From: Basidiobolus meristosporus CBS 931.73
Lineage: Eukaryota > Basidiobolomycota > Basidiobolomycetes > Basidiobolales > Basidiobolaceae
Reading direction: 5' to 3'
DNA: 64,000 nucleotides
Assembly: GCA_002104905.1 (NCBI GenBank)
Contig: MCFE01000384.1
Span: 1-64,000 of the forward strand
The notes below the pieces were generated by a model. The model was not told where the DNA came from. It did no database searches and saw only the letters and a program-made list of their open reading frames with translations. The first letter of the stretch is position 1. Each line of letters begins with the position of its first letter. Position numbers and translations under genes: made by a program. Shown one piece after another: positions 23,073 to 34,318 of the stretch.

Positions 23073-24758
23073 TCAATTGTTGGACTCCTTCTTACCTACA
23101 ACTGGTGATTTGTCACTCATATGTAGTATGGCCGAATGGGGTGCAGGCGAGCCTTCCTGCTTGATGACGATTGAGCTTCCACCTTCGTTCATGTCGTTAC
23201 CTGAATTTTGAGGGTTGGGTGAGGCCTTGCCTAATGGTTGCATGGATGAAAAACTGGGGGTGGAAAGGCTCGACATAGTACTGATCGTAGGTTGCATAGG
23301 CATACCGTTAGGGGGGTTGAAATTCCCGTTAACTCCAACGATTCGATTCTGTACATTACGAAGCGCTTCCGCGTATTTCTGCAACGATTCTAGTATTTAG
23401 GTGATAAGTATACAGCTAATCAGGGGCTTGAGCCAATGGTCAAACTTACGGATGGCCCCAGTGTTGAACTCTAAGCTGTACGAGATCAGATCTCGCATGT
23501 GAAATATAACCTCGGATATCTAGCATCAATTGATTATTGTTGAGCACCTTTGGGATTGATGGCATTAGCACGGTGTAGGAATACCTCCAAGCATCTCATC
23601 GTCTTGATGGGCACACCATATTCGTTAACACATGAGGGAGGAAGGTCAAATAAATCGCCTTCGCCGCCGCTGCTCTTCATTTTCGGCTTGCCGTTTGTGT
23701 CTTTAGCGTCACCCGATTGTTGGGCTAGACTTAATAAGAAGCTTCGGGAAAGATATTCGTTGTGATGGCTGCTATGAAATTCCATCAATTCGATCTTGAG
23801 TTGTGCATTGAAGGTCACTCGGAGCATCCCGCTCGCGGTAACCTTGATTTGAATTAGCAAAGCTGAAGACTCTACTTGGCCATAATGCCACTTACTTGCA
23901 CGTCGTTGTTGAAATGATAGATGAAATTCGCTCGTGTGCATTCGACAACATGTGACTCGTTTGGAAGTACATATTCTTGCGGATTCTCTAGCGTGAGGTG
24001 CATTTCGGTGACGCCAGATTCAAAATTTATCATGTAAAACCTCGGCAACAAAGCAGTGTTCAATTCTGGTATGCGATATGTCGTCAGTGTCCATTGCGTG
24101 GTTCTTACTTCCCGAACTATACATACCAAACACCCGTACATCTTTGAACTGCGAATTGCGGACAGAGTATTTCATCGTTCCCGACTCTGAATAAAATTCT
24201 GTGGTGAATTTTCGCCAATGCTCAATGTCAAATTTGCTCGCCTGTCACATAGAAGCCCCATGTCAGTCCTAACGTTATGTGCGTCAATAGAAAGGTTAAT
24301 ACCTCTGATGTTGGTGACAAATGCTCTCCGTATTGGACCAATCGGTAAACCGCTGCGCCAGGGACTGCTGGTCTAGTTTATGTTACAATGCCTGATGAGT
24401 ATTCCATTTTTACAAGAAAGCAGACTAGAACTCACGTGGCTTGAGCACCATTGGGCAGTGTGAGATTAACGGGGACAGAAGAAGCCCGTGCAGCGTTGGT
24501 CACAACAGGCGAAGGAACAGAAGATGGTACATTGGATATCTGTGAGGGTTGTTGTGGCTGCTGTGATTGCGGCATTCCTTGAGGTAGAGGCTGGCCATTG
24601 GGCAAAGATGGATTTCCACCAAGACCTTGCATGAATTGAGGGGCCATTTGAGGCTGAACCGCTTGCCCGTTCCGCATGGCGGCCTGTTGCAGTAATTGTC
24701 TTTGTCGCAGCATCTGCAGTTGTGCTTGGTTGGGTACGAATTGAGTGGTGGTAGACAT
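23073..24758 (-). CDS. LIM-domain-binding (LDB1/SEUSS-type) transcriptional cofactor
   Basis: At least seven exons. The N-terminus is a Gln/Pro-rich activation-type segment (LRQRQLLQQAAMRNGQ, PQSQQPQQPSQ). Next comes the LDB dimerisation fold: AVYRLVQYGEHLSP, FDIEHWRKFTTEFYSESGTM, FKDVRVFG, LPRFYMINFESGVTEMHL and FIYHFNNDVQVTASGMLRVTF, then ELMEFHSSHHNEYLSR, in the family order. A helix (PIKTMRCLEISEVIFHMRDL) and a Ser/Pro-rich tail follow. Relatives in plants (SEUSS), animals (LDB1/CLIM) and fungi (Adn1) are non-DNA-binding adaptors that join LIM or MADS-type factors. Fungal relatives control adhesion and filamentation with Flo8-type partners; whether that holds here is unknown. Start at 24758 is the only ATG in frame before the Gln-rich exon. 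The stop lies just after GKKESNN. Confidence 0.85.
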
Positions 24759-25511
24759 GTTGTAGATTCGGAATGGATCCGTTCGTGAGGTAAGTTAACA
24801 ATGGGATATAGTGTCTATATCTTTAGAGATCGTCAATCTTTCAAGACTACTCCAGAGAAAGTAAGACAAAAAAGGATCAAACTATGTGAGGAAACAAATG
24901 AACAAAAAACAGCTTGGGGGAGCAATAACACGGACAACAACACGGACAATAACACGGATATATGACAAGAGGAAGGTACGAAAAATTGAAGGTGAGTTTG
25001 GTGAAACGCTTTATCAAACAAGGATAGCCAAAAGGGATGTGGTAAAAAAGGTAAAGCTTGAACGGCCAGAAATCATGAGAATTTCGAGGGCATTTACTGA
25101 GCTGACTCTACTTTGGGTATAGAATGGGTGTCACCTGGGCTTCTCAAATCAAACCCCTGCACACGATTGGCTGCGAAATCGGCCTAGGATTCATTGGACA
25201 AAAACGACCGCGTTGGCCTGTAAACCTGGTTGATGTTCAACATACCAAATATATTAATGAGATTTGCTCCGCTGCAAACACCATCCATCGGCCAGCTATT
25301 CATCCTGATTACCACCCACCGCCTAACTCTTTGTATCGGCGCTCAAATTCATCCGATTACCCAGTAAATCCACATCCTGTTGGCAACCCAAAAGCACAGT
25401 CCCACTTTTCCGTAGCACTTGGTAGATTCTCGATAATCACGAACAATTTGATATTTTCCACATACTATCGATATTTCTTTATAGCTAGGACTATAGAAGT
25501 TCTTCTTAGAG
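24759..25511. other. Divergent intergenic region
   Basis: About 750 bp between the LDB-like gene and the NAPE-PLD-like gene. A 146-codon open frame (25124-25564) spans part of it, but it has no family likeness and overlaps the newly placed first exon in another frame. ACACGGACAA repeats near 24929-24955. Confidence 0.5.
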
Positions 25512-27016
25512 ATGAGTTGCCTCAAACAGCTTTCCAAAACACACCTGTGGAGAAAAGCGTGTAAAGATCCTTACTAGCATTCTATGTTATTTGTCTGAGC
25601 ACTAAGTGATACATCCGATTTTTAGCCTCTATCTGCTGCAAAAAAGTTCTTACGAGACCTGTGACAGTTCTAGCTTTTGGAATGGGTATTGATGGCAATA
25701 GCGCAGCCGAGGAGGCTAACGTAAAAGGTGTTTCCGAACCGGAGTTTGTGTACACCACTCGGAATCGGGAGCATCATCTTCCCAATGGCGGCTTTCAAAA
25801 CCCCTGGAAGTCGTTTACGAATCACGGCTTTTGTGACATGTTTGCACTTCTAAAGGACTACGACCGACAGAGATGTGCCATTCCGCCTAAAGAGAAGCTG
25901 GTTCCCGTTTTAACCCCCGACTTTGAACTTCTAAACAAACCGGAAGGGAAGGACTTTCAATTGACCTGGCTTGGCCATGCCTGCTTTTTATTGCAAGTTG
26001 ATGGTATCAATATATTGTTCGACCCAGTCTTTTCGGACAGGTATTCCTCCAGCATTTTCCTATTTGTATATAGTTTGCTAAGGTTGGCGACTTCTTAGGT
26101 GCTCTCCTTTCCAGTTCGTTGGGCCAAAGCGATACACTCCACCACCATGTAAGATCGAGGAGCTTCCCAAAATTGATATAGTTGTGATAAGTCATAACCA
26201 GTAAGCTGCAGACCATATGAATCTAGTTAGAGTGCCAGGCTAACCTTCAACAAAGCTACGATCACTTGGATTACAACACAGTTAAGGCTCTGGGGGATGG
26301 CCCTCGCTATTTCGTACCGCTGGGCAACAAGAAATGGTTCGAGTCGGTTGGAATCCGCAATGTTGTCGAGTGCGATTGGTGGGATGAGACTGAAGTGTCG
26401 CTGGAGGGAGCAAGAGATGTCAAGATTGTCTGTACTCCCTGCCAGCATTTTACAGGTAAAGAAAGCGGCTTTATGGATTGATGCTGTATTGCTAACTCGA
26501 TGCGTGTAGGTCGTGGTGTACATGATCGATTCCAAACACTCTGGGCTAGTTGGTGTGTAATTACCAAAGACGAGGGCAAGTTCTACTTTGCAGGGTAAGC
26601 GGGTTGGTTCGACCCCCTCCTTTCCATCCAGATACTCAACTAGGCTTCGTAGTGACACGGGTTACCGGTCAGTTCCCAAAACCAAAGACGAAGACTCTGT
26701 GCCCTATTGCCCAGCCTTCTTGGAGATTGGTCACAAATATGGACCATTTGATCTTGCTTGTATTCCAATTGGTGCATACTCTCCACGTTGGTTCATGTCC
26801 CCTATTCACTGCTCGCCGGAGGATGCGGTCAGAGTTCACGAGGACATCCGGTCAAAGAAATCGGTGGGTATGCATTGGGCCACCTGGGTATTAACTGACG
26901 AAGACGTTACCGAACCTCCCCGTCGATTGAAACAAGAGCTCCAAAACCGTAAGCATAATGAGGAGGACTTCATCACCATCGAAATTGGTCGTACTATTCA
27001 TGTACCAAAGCAATAG
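25512..27016 (+). CDS. NAPE-PLD-like metallo-beta-lactamase-fold phospholipase, mitochondrial
   Basis: Six exons (25512-25560, 25626-26040, 26099-26200, 26256-26455, 26510-26594, 26653-27016) give 404 aa. The family hydrolyses N-acyl-phosphatidylethanolamine to N-acylethanolamines. The first exon is placed by me. [16 protein letters not shown] joins [16 protein letters not shown] in frame across a 65-nt intron and yields a basic leader without acidic residues, like a mitochondrial presequence. Yeast Fmp30 is mitochondrial. The core has [20 protein letters not shown], the zinc motif SHNHYDHLD (split by an intron after the first His codon starts), [40 protein letters not shown] and GMHWATW. All metal ligands appear present. 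Confidence 0.88.
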
Positions 27017-27104
27017 TGCAAAGATTCGAGGATCGAGGATTTGATGATATGAGACTTTTAATTGGTAAATAAACTCTTGTCTTCCATGCCGTGTGTAATG
27101 CAAT

Positions 27105-28442
27105 TTAGAGACTGGCCTTCCGGGTGATGGCTGTGGCGGCTCTGGAGCTGTTGGAGCGACTTAAATAGGTAGAGATGAAGTTTCCTACTTCTATCAACTT
27201 GTTCAAGTCGATGCCAGTTTCAACCCCAAGCCCGTGAAGCATATACACTACATCTTCGGTGGCCACATTACCTGTAGCTCCCTTAGCATAGGGGCATCCA
27301 CCAAGACCAGCTGAAGAGCTATCAACAACACGCACGCCAAACTAATGACAAATAGTCAGCATCCACATATAGGCGCCGGATATGACGAGGGGTGGGCAGT
27401 TACCTGAAGAGCGGCCAAGATGTTTGCCAGTGCTTGTCCATAAGTATCATGGCAGTGGACTGCTAGTTTTTCTACAGGAACCTCCTTGGCAACTGCTTCG
27501 AGCATCTTCAGGGTTGAGGCTGATGATAATTCAGGATTAGATAACGCTTACAACTTGGGTGAAACTAGAGTTCGAGTATTAACCTGGGTTCCCAACTCCA
27601 ATGGTATCACCCAAGGAGATTTCATAGCAGCCCATATCGTAAAGCTTTCTGGAGACGTCGGCAACAACTCTAGGGTCGACATCACCCTCATATGGGCATC
27701 CAACAACACAGGAAACGTAGCTGTTCGTATAACGGCGGTTGTTAGTGACTTGAGACCATCAGAGATCTGGTTAGTTTTGCTAATTTACCCTCTAATGCGG
27801 ATGTTGTTTTCTTTAGCCTTGTCTACCACCGCACGAAAGCGTTCAAGACTTTCATCAATGGTGCAGTTGATATTTCTCTTACTAAATGCTTCTGAGGCAG
27901 CACCAAAGATAGCAATCTCTTCGACGTTGCAAGATAGAGCCGCTTCCAAACCCTTGACATTTGGTGCCAAGACAGGATATGAGACACCGTTCTTACGGCT
28001 GATTTTGCTCATCACCTCAGCTGCGTCTCGCATCTACTTAACTTGAATAAACAAGGGGGCCTGGAGGTGCACTTTTAAGGTCTTACCTGAGGAACGGCTT
28101 TGGGTGAGACGAAAGAAGTAGCCTCCACTACTTTAATACCAGTCTCAGAGAGTTTGTTGATAAACTCAATTTTTGTATCGGTAGGCACGAAGGTTTTTTC
28201 ATTTTGTAGGCCGTCTCTTGGTCCAACTTCCACGATTTTCACTTTCTGTCCGCGAAGCTAGAGTAACAGTGTTCTTAGCCTTTCAGAAATTCAACTTTAC
28301 CGTTGAAGTCTCTTTTACTTACCTGAACCAGACTGTTGTTTAAGACGGGCGATACCACCGAAACAAAGCCTCGGTTTACTCTACTTGTCAATAGAGAGGG
28401 AGTGTTTCTTAGCAGTGCAATAGAGTTTCTGAGTCCTGGCAT
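27105..28442 (-). CDS. HMGCL: Hydroxymethylglutaryl-CoA lyase, mitochondrial
   Basis: Six exons (28442-28323, 28257-28087, 28033-27789, 27720-27584, 27519-27404, 27341-27105), 341 aa. Cleaves HMG-CoA to acetyl-CoA and acetoacetate, the last step of leucine degradation. The start [20 protein letters not shown] followed by RVNRGF is a plausible mitochondrial presequence. The TIM barrel shows [18 protein letters not shown] (catalytic Asp), [85 protein letters not shown] (metal HxH) and [20 protein letters not shown], which contains the active-site cysteine. The C-terminus ITRKASL does not end in the peroxisomal tripeptide seen in some animal forms. It shares a 230-bp divergent promoter with ALG13. 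Confidence 0.92.
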
Positions 28443-28672
28443 GTTGGCTAATAAAGGCGCTAGAGGGCTTAGCGATTTCTGGTCAACGTGCTTTATCAAT
28501 AAAGTACTCCAAATTTGATAACCGGTCATGCCACCGTGAGAATGTTCAGAGTTCATGCAGATTTTGATTGGTTAGTTTCGTATCTCTTGGGATCACCAGA
28601 CCAGGAAGTGATAATTTGATATGTTTATGTTGATGTATTACACTCAATTAACCCTTCACAGAACAATCTTAC

Positions 28673-29314
28673 ATGAGTAGCGTAGCTTTTGTGACCGTGG
28701 GCTCTACTGGGTTTGATAATTTAATAGCAGAAGTATCAAAAGTCGAGTTCACACAGGAATTAGAGAATCTGGGATACTCCACACTGTTAGTCCAATATGG
28801 AAGCAGTTCACACGCCTTCACCAAACCACTCTCCAATAGTAACGTAACGGTTTATGGGTTTGACTACAAATCTTCCCTTCTTCCTGATTTAGAAAAAGCC
28901 CAGTTGGTGATCAGCCATGCAGGTAAGCTTTGGATTGTTTTGAAGTAAAAGAGCAACAAGAGAAGGCTACTGACGCTATATGCTTTTGTAGGTTCAGGTT
29001 CTATAATTGAAGCTCTAAGATTGGGCAAGCCTTTAATAGTTGTGGTGAACGATACGCTTATGAATAACCATCAACTTGAATTGGCAAGCAAATTAGACTC
29101 AGAAGGATATTTGGTTTACACGACTGCTAGGTAAGCAATATTACCAGTGAATCGAGGAGTAACGGGTACCCTCTTACCTCTCTACTCTACTCTACCTACT
29201 AGCGAGCTTTTAACTTGTCTACGCTCTTGCAAACACAAGAAGCTTAAACCGTTTCCCAAACCGAATAGTAGCATCTTTGCTCGACTGATAGATGCCGAAA
29301 TGGGCTTCAGTTAA
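28673..29314 (+). CDS. ALG13: ALG13, catalytic subunit of UDP-GlcNAc transferase
   Basis: Three exons. The small soluble subunit pairs with membrane-bound ALG14 on the ER to add the second GlcNAc of the dolichol-linked glycan. [17 protein letters not shown] opens the GT-B half-domain. [28 protein letters not shown] and [18 protein letters not shown] hold the UDP-GlcNAc-binding GSGS loop, which is split by the first intron. [16 protein letters not shown] follows. The C-terminal short helix is typical of the small fungal form, about 180 aa, without the extra domains of vertebrate ALG13. The start at 28673 is the first ATG after the divergent promoter. Confidence 0.92.
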
Positions 29315-29475
29315 CTGGCCTTCAAAGTAGTTTTAGGAAAGATTAACTGACACATTGTCTATAGAATAAATACGCCTTGTAGCTGTGTAAAGCATCAGGG
29401 TTGTTGACATATTGTTGATGGTAGTTAATTTCCGACAGATATATATTAACAGCGATTACACCGTTTAATCCTTTC

Positions 29476-30231
29476 ATGATGCACATCCTTCATAAAACAT
29501 TCATGCTCTGGCTAGCTCTGGATGCAGCAGCCGCTTACCCAAATCTTGATAAACGCCAGGCACCATCCGGCACTAACCTTATACAATGCTCTCCTGGACG
29601 AGTTGCAGTTACGTTCGATGATGGACCTTCCCAATTTACTCCCACTTTGCTAGACACACTTTCGCGGTATGGAGTCAAAGTAACCTTTTTCATTGTGGGT
29701 TCAAGTATGTCGATAACTTCTCTCTAGCGTTGCTAAAAACTGACCTCGCCTGCTATAGTGATTGAGGACAACACGCAAGTCCTACTCCGTGCTTATAGTG
29801 AGGGGCATCAGATCGGGCTGCATACTTGGTCTCACGCAAACCTCAATTCACTTTCAGAATCCAGCATACGTCAGGAAATGGAGGAAACGTCCGATGCCGT
29901 GGCTAGAGTGATTGGTAGAAGGCCTCGCTACATGCGTTGCCCTTACGAGGCATGCAATGAGCGAGTGCTGAAGATTCTGGCAGAGATGGATTATCAACCT
30001 GTAGGGTGGAGTCTAGATACAGACGACTGGCGCACCTTAAGCTCCGACCATACCATCAAAGCCTACGAGAATACACTGAATGACAAAAGTGAGGGATTCA
30101 TATCTTTGCAACACGACATATACCAGAGTACGGTCGAGGCGGCCCCGAGGATCATCGAGACCATTAGAGCTCGGGGATTTGAAACGAGTATTGTTGCTGA
30201 CTGTCTGAATGATCAGCGATTATACTTCTGA
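29476..30231 (+). CDS. Chitin deacetylase 1 (CE4 polysaccharide deacetylase)
   Basis: Two exons (29476-29704, 29759-30231), 233 aa, a single NodB-fold domain. Removes acetyl groups from chitin outside the cell. A signal peptide (to about AAAAYP) is followed by a Kex2-type site, NLDKR. Motif 1 is VAVTFDDGPSQFTPTLL (catalytic Asp pair), motif 2 is GLHTWSHANLNSL (zinc histidines), motif 3 is MRCPYEAC (family R-x-P-Y), and motif 4 is VGWSLDTDDWR, then FISLQHDIYQST with the catalytic His. No GPI signal or chitin-binding module. The intron falls in the codon after IVGS, as in the neighbour on the other strand. Confidence 0.92.
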
Positions 30232-30343
30232 ATAGCATTGCGTTACCCTGAAACACACATTCCATCGAATGGTACATGAAACACATTAGTTATTCCATTT
30301 ATTAGTACATATAGTATTGATTACTAAATAAACAACCAAGATT

Positions 30344-31118
30344 CTAGAAGTATAGTTCAGAGTCTCCAAGGCACTCGGCCATGTCAACAGGCTTAAAGCC
30401 ATATCTTTTGATCACATCGATCGACTCGGCAATGGCTTCGATGGTGCTTGCATGAATATCATGCTGCAGAGAAATAAAACTTTCGCTACTAGCATCCGCC
30501 TTAGAGAGAGCAGCTCGGTAAGCGTCCACCGTCTTTGTCGCGTTCTTTGTCTGCCAGTCACTGGTATCTAGGTTCCAATGAATCAATTTGAGCTTTTTGG
30601 CTCCCAATATATCCAACGTATCACCAGTACAGGCGCCGTAAGGACAACGGAAATACTGGGGCTTCTTTCCGATGGCATTTTCAATGGCTATGGCCGCTTT
30701 ATCTACCTCGTCTTCGATTTCTGAAGCTTGGAGTGTGTCTAGGTTGGCATGGGTATGGGTATGGGATCCAATATGGTGTCCGTCATTTAATGCCTTTAGG
30801 ACTACTTCCGGATTCTGTTCCACCACTAGTATTGATCGCATTAGCAGCCTTGGTGAGACCTGGATTGTTATCATGCAACTTACTTGTTCCTACTACAAAG
30901 AATGTTGCGCTTACGCCTGCGACCTTTAAGACCTTTAGTAGCTCTTCAGTAAGCACAGAAGCGGGCCCATCGTCAAACGTTAAAGCCACCATGCCATTAC
31001 TAGCGCATTTTTCGTATCTAATGCCTGGTTGAACATCTCGCTTGAGCAGTGGATGAGACTCGACACTCATGAAGGTAAAAAGCAGAAAAGAGAGAGAAAT
31101 CGGGATCTTGAAAAGCAT
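30344..31118 (-). CDS. Chitin deacetylase 2 (CE4 polysaccharide deacetylase)
   Basis: Two exons (31118-30884, 30825-30344), 238 aa. The architecture matches the gene at 29476: signal peptide (FKIPISLSFLLFTFMSVES), Kex2-type site HPLLKR, then MVALTFDDGPASVLTEELL, GSHTHTHANLDTL, FRCPYGACTGDTL, IHWNLDTSDWQ, FISLQHDIHAST and the shared C-terminal ending LYF. The single intron is at the same codon and phase as in the partner. The 3' ends of the two genes face each other with about 112 bp between stops. The proteins are clearly paralogous but well diverged. Confidence 0.92.
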
Positions 31119-31176
31119 CCTGTTGTCGAGAAGTAAGGCAAGTTATTTGATAACGTATGTGATGGACGCCTCGAGG

Positions 31177-31184
31177 ATTATATA
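31177..31184 (-). promoter_or_regulatory. TATA box of chitin deacetylase 2
   Basis: TATATAAT on the minus strand, about 60 bp before the ATG at 31118, a spacing suited to a short leader. Confidence 0.5.
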
Positions 31185-31383
31185 CGTGCGATTTTCTCTC
31201 CACTGCTATGTAATGCTATAGGGGTACATGGCACTAAGAAACTTCCCGAATATCTGAAGGGGCTATGCTTTCACCCTCTTGATGCATATTCCTGAAGGGG
31301 TTGCAAGCAGTACTATTTCTATGCACCCTCCCCACGAAGAATATATACATACATAATATACAGCAATCGATTTTGTTTATTGA

Positions 31384-32400
31384 TCATGGTTTCAACAGTA
31401 GCTTTCCAGTTGTTTTTCTACCCTCCAAGTCCTGGTGAGCCTGGGCGGCATTCTCAAGTGGATAAGTCTTGAATATCTTGATGTCAAGTTTTTTAGCACC
31501 GATCAAATCAAATAACTCCTTCACCAGGGGTTGGAATTCTTCTTTGGTGACAATGTAATTATAAAGAGTTGGTCTAAGAAGTAAGTAATTGCCTGCACTG
31601 AGCCTGGTGATGTCGAGGTTATCTACTTTCCCAGAAGCATTACCGTAAGAGACCAGAGTGCCACATCTACGCAATGAAGCTAAGCTAATGTCGAATGTCT
31701 GCTTTCCGACACCATCGAATACGGCGTGTACTCCCTCGCCATTGGTCAGCTTCTTCACCTCGGCAACAACATCCTCCTGTGCGTAGTTAATCACATGATC
31801 AGCACCCGCCTTGCGCGCGATCTCAGCTTTCTCGGGGGTAGAAGTAGTTCCGATAACCTTGGCGCCAAAATGTTTACACAATTGAGTGAATAGAAGCCCT
31901 GCACCGCCAGCTGCAGCATGAACCAAGATCCAGTCATTAGGCTTAACCTTGTAGGCCTCCTTTACAAAGGACAATGCAGTCAAGCCTTGGAGGAGAGCTG
32001 CAGCACCGAGGTCAAAGTCAACACTGTCTGGCAGCTTCGCAGCTTTGTCTTCAGTGGAGACTCCATACTCCGCATAGCCCGCTGAGGTAAGATAGGCCAC
32101 TCTATCACCCACTTTGAAATCAGCCACTCCCTCACCGATAGCCTCAACAACACCAGCACCCTCTCTGCCCAGGATAAGCGGCAATGGGAGGGCATAAAGT
32201 CCAGTTCTGTGATAGGTATCAATGTAGTTAACACCAATGGCGTGATTCTTGACAAGAATCTCGCTCTTTGCGGGTTTAGGTATGGGGACGTCAGTATATT
32301 TCAAGACTTCAATGCCACCTGTTTTCTCGATTTGAATTGCTTTCATAGACATTTTTAAGTGGGAAAGGGTTGTTAGAGTTCTTCGAATTACGTTTGCCAT
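31384..32400 (-). CDS. Quinone oxidoreductase (zeta-crystallin/Zta1-type)
   Basis: A single exon of 338 aa in the medium-chain dehydrogenase family without the structural zinc. It reduces quinones or protects against them with NADPH. MKAIQIEKTGGIEVLKYTDV is the usual N-terminus. GVNYIDTYHRTGLYALPLP, LILGREGAGVVEAIGEGV and VGDRVAYLTSAGYAEY follow. The nucleotide-binding loop is ILVHAAAGGAGLLFTQLCK, and FDGVGKQTFDISLASL and LVSYGNASGKVDNLDI complete the fold. About 16 residues precede the conserved start (MANVIRRTLTTLSHLKMS), basic and hydroxylated, and may be a weak mitochondrial leader; the internal Met at position 17 or 19 could be an alternative start giving a cytosolic form. Confidence 0.92.
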   Translation of the reverse strand: MANVIRRTLTTLSHLKMSMKAIQIEKTGGIEVLKYTDVPIPKPAKSEILVKNHAIGVNYIDTYHRTGLYALPLPLILGREGAGVVEAIGEGVADFKVGDRVAYLTSAGYAEYGVSTEDKAAKLPDSVDFDLGAAALLQGLTALSFVKEAYKVKPNDWILVHAAAGGAGLLFTQLCKHFGAKVIGTTSTPEKAEIARKAGADHVINYAQEDVVAEVKKLTNGEGVHAVFDGVGKQTFDISLASLRRCGTLVSYGNASGKVDNLDITRLSAGNYLLLRPTLYNYIVTKEEFQPLVKELFDLIGAKKLDIKIFKTYPLENAAQAHQDLEGRKTTGKLLLKP

Positions 32401-32729
32401 TTTATATTCGAGCGAGCGATGCTGCCAATTTTATAGCAATACAATTACTAAGCCTCAGATTGTGTCATCATTGATTGAGCGCTGGGAGGACATTGGTTTA
32501 CCCGCAATTCACGCGACCATGCTAGAATGGTGTGATTAAATTAGTAATTATCTAATCGACATGCACCTCAATTTTGATTAACTTACCGATCGTGAACAAG
32601 ATTGATCCAAATGATGATTGTAGAAGTTTTTATGAAGAAAAAAAAGAAAAATATTCACTGGCTTCGAGAGGGAAGAATAAGTATAGCAGGAGGTGTGAGA
32701 GTTCTCCCAGCAATAGACATCACAGCAAC
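32401..32729. other. Divergent promoter, quinone reductase / SSF1
   Basis: About 330 bp between two genes reading outward. No gene, and no clear ribosome-biogenesis box recognised by eye. Confidence 0.5.
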
Positions 32730-34198
32730 ATGGCTAAGCGTAGAGTAAGTCCTTTTGTTTTATGTTGTGAATGTGTGGTTTCGTATTTACACACTCGATT
32801 TTAGAGAAAGAATAGAACTCATGTTCGCCCCACTGAAGCAGAAGATACTGGACCTAAACATCCTAAAAGTTTCGTCTTACGATCAGGGCCCGTCGGCAAG
32901 GCGGTCACCATTTTGTCAAGAGATTTGAGAAAGGTCATGGAGCCGAATACCGCGACAAAATTAAAGGTTGGTTTAAATTTGGAACTGTGGTCTTCCTCTG
33001 GCAAATCTCCTAACCTTCACGTTATCTAGGAGCGGAAAAACAACAAACTCAAGGACTTTGTACATGTAGCTGGACAATTGGGCGTGACACACTATATGAT
33101 TTTCTCACGTACCGATACCGGTACCAATCTTAGAATCGCTCGTAACCCTCGAGGTCCCACCTTGACTTTCCGTGTTCTCAAATATTCCTTGATCAAGGAT
33201 GTGCTTCGTCTGCAAAAAACTCCCAAATCACCTGGCTCTGAATACCGCTCACCCCCTTTGGTAATTATAGTGAACGTCCTCTCTCCCTAAAACGTTTGGA
33301 CTTACTGTTTTTCTATAGCTGGTTCTTAACAACTTCGGAGGTGATGCTAAGGAGACCAAACTTATGACTTCCATGTTCCAAAATCTTTTCCCTCCCATTA
33401 ATGTCCAGAATGTGAGTGTTCCCTATCAAAAACACTCCTCTATAGACCGTACTAACGAAAACCATGACTCGTTAGATGCACCTGAATGACGCTCGCAGAG
33501 TAGTTCTTCTAAACTACAACAGCGAAACGGGAACCATCGATTTCAGACATTACTGTATTGGGGTGAAGCCAATTGGTGTTACCAAAGGTGTAAAGAAGAT
33601 TATTACTAGCGAGCTTCCCAGACTTGGTAAATTCGAGGATATCAGTGAATATGTACTCAGAGAGGCCTTTGCTTCTGAGAGTGACGTCGAAGATGGTCCA
33701 GAATCCACCGTCACTTTGGCCCAAAACTACCACGGACGCAACAACAGAAAATCTGAGCAAAGAGCTATCCGCTTAACCGAACTGGGACCTCGTTTAGAGT
33801 TGAAACTGACCAAGATTCAAGAGGGATTATGCGAAGGGGCCGTGTTGTATCACTCATTCATTCACAAGACTCCTGAGGAGATTAAGGCTCAAGAAAAGGC
33901 CAGACAAAAGAAGAAGCAAGAAGTCGCCCTCAGACGTAAACAACAAGAGATCAACGTTGAAAAGAAGAAAGCGGCAGCTGAAGCTCACAAAGTTGCCTGC
34001 GGTGCTAGTACAAGTCAAGCTCCACAGGAAAACGATTCGGAATCGGAGGATGATATTAAGGAACACTCGGGTGATGATGATGGTGAAGATGACGATGACG
34101 AAGAGCTATTTAATGATGAAGATGAAGAGGACGAGTTGGAAGCCTTTGATGACGAGTCCGCAGATGAAGGCAACGACGAGGACACCGACGAAGAATGA
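32730..34198 (+). CDS. SSF1: SSF1/Peter Pan, Brix-domain ribosome assembly factor
   Basis: Five exons (32730-32744, 32805-32966, 33030-33260, 33319-33411, 33476-34198), 407 aa. It is a nucleolar factor for 60S maturation. The first coding exon is only 15 nt (MAKRR). The Brix domain runs from PKSFVLRSGPVGKAVTIL through AGQLGVTHYMIFSRTD, LRIARNPRGPTLTFRVLKY, LVLNNFGG, MTSMFQNLFPPINVQN and RRVVLLNYNSETGTIDFRHY to ELGPRLELKLTKIQEGLCEG. A Lys/Glu coiled coil and a strongly acidic Asp/Glu tail (last ~60 residues) close the protein, as in homologues. The RPS2 gene converges on it with about 120 bp between stops. Confidence 0.93.
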
Positions 34199-34318
34199 TA
34201 TAGTTTGTAATCTCACGAAAATGAATAAAACACTAATTCATAGAAGTCTGGAATTTTTTGGTTTTCTAAAGCTTTATTCAAAGAATTTCAGGAATATAGC
34301 AAATTTAGGATAGAATAC

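Noticed and set aside
25124-25564. 146-codon plus frame upstream of the NAPE-PLD-like gene
   Set aside because: Its frame does not join the enzyme's body at the splice site; a different frame of the same DNA does.
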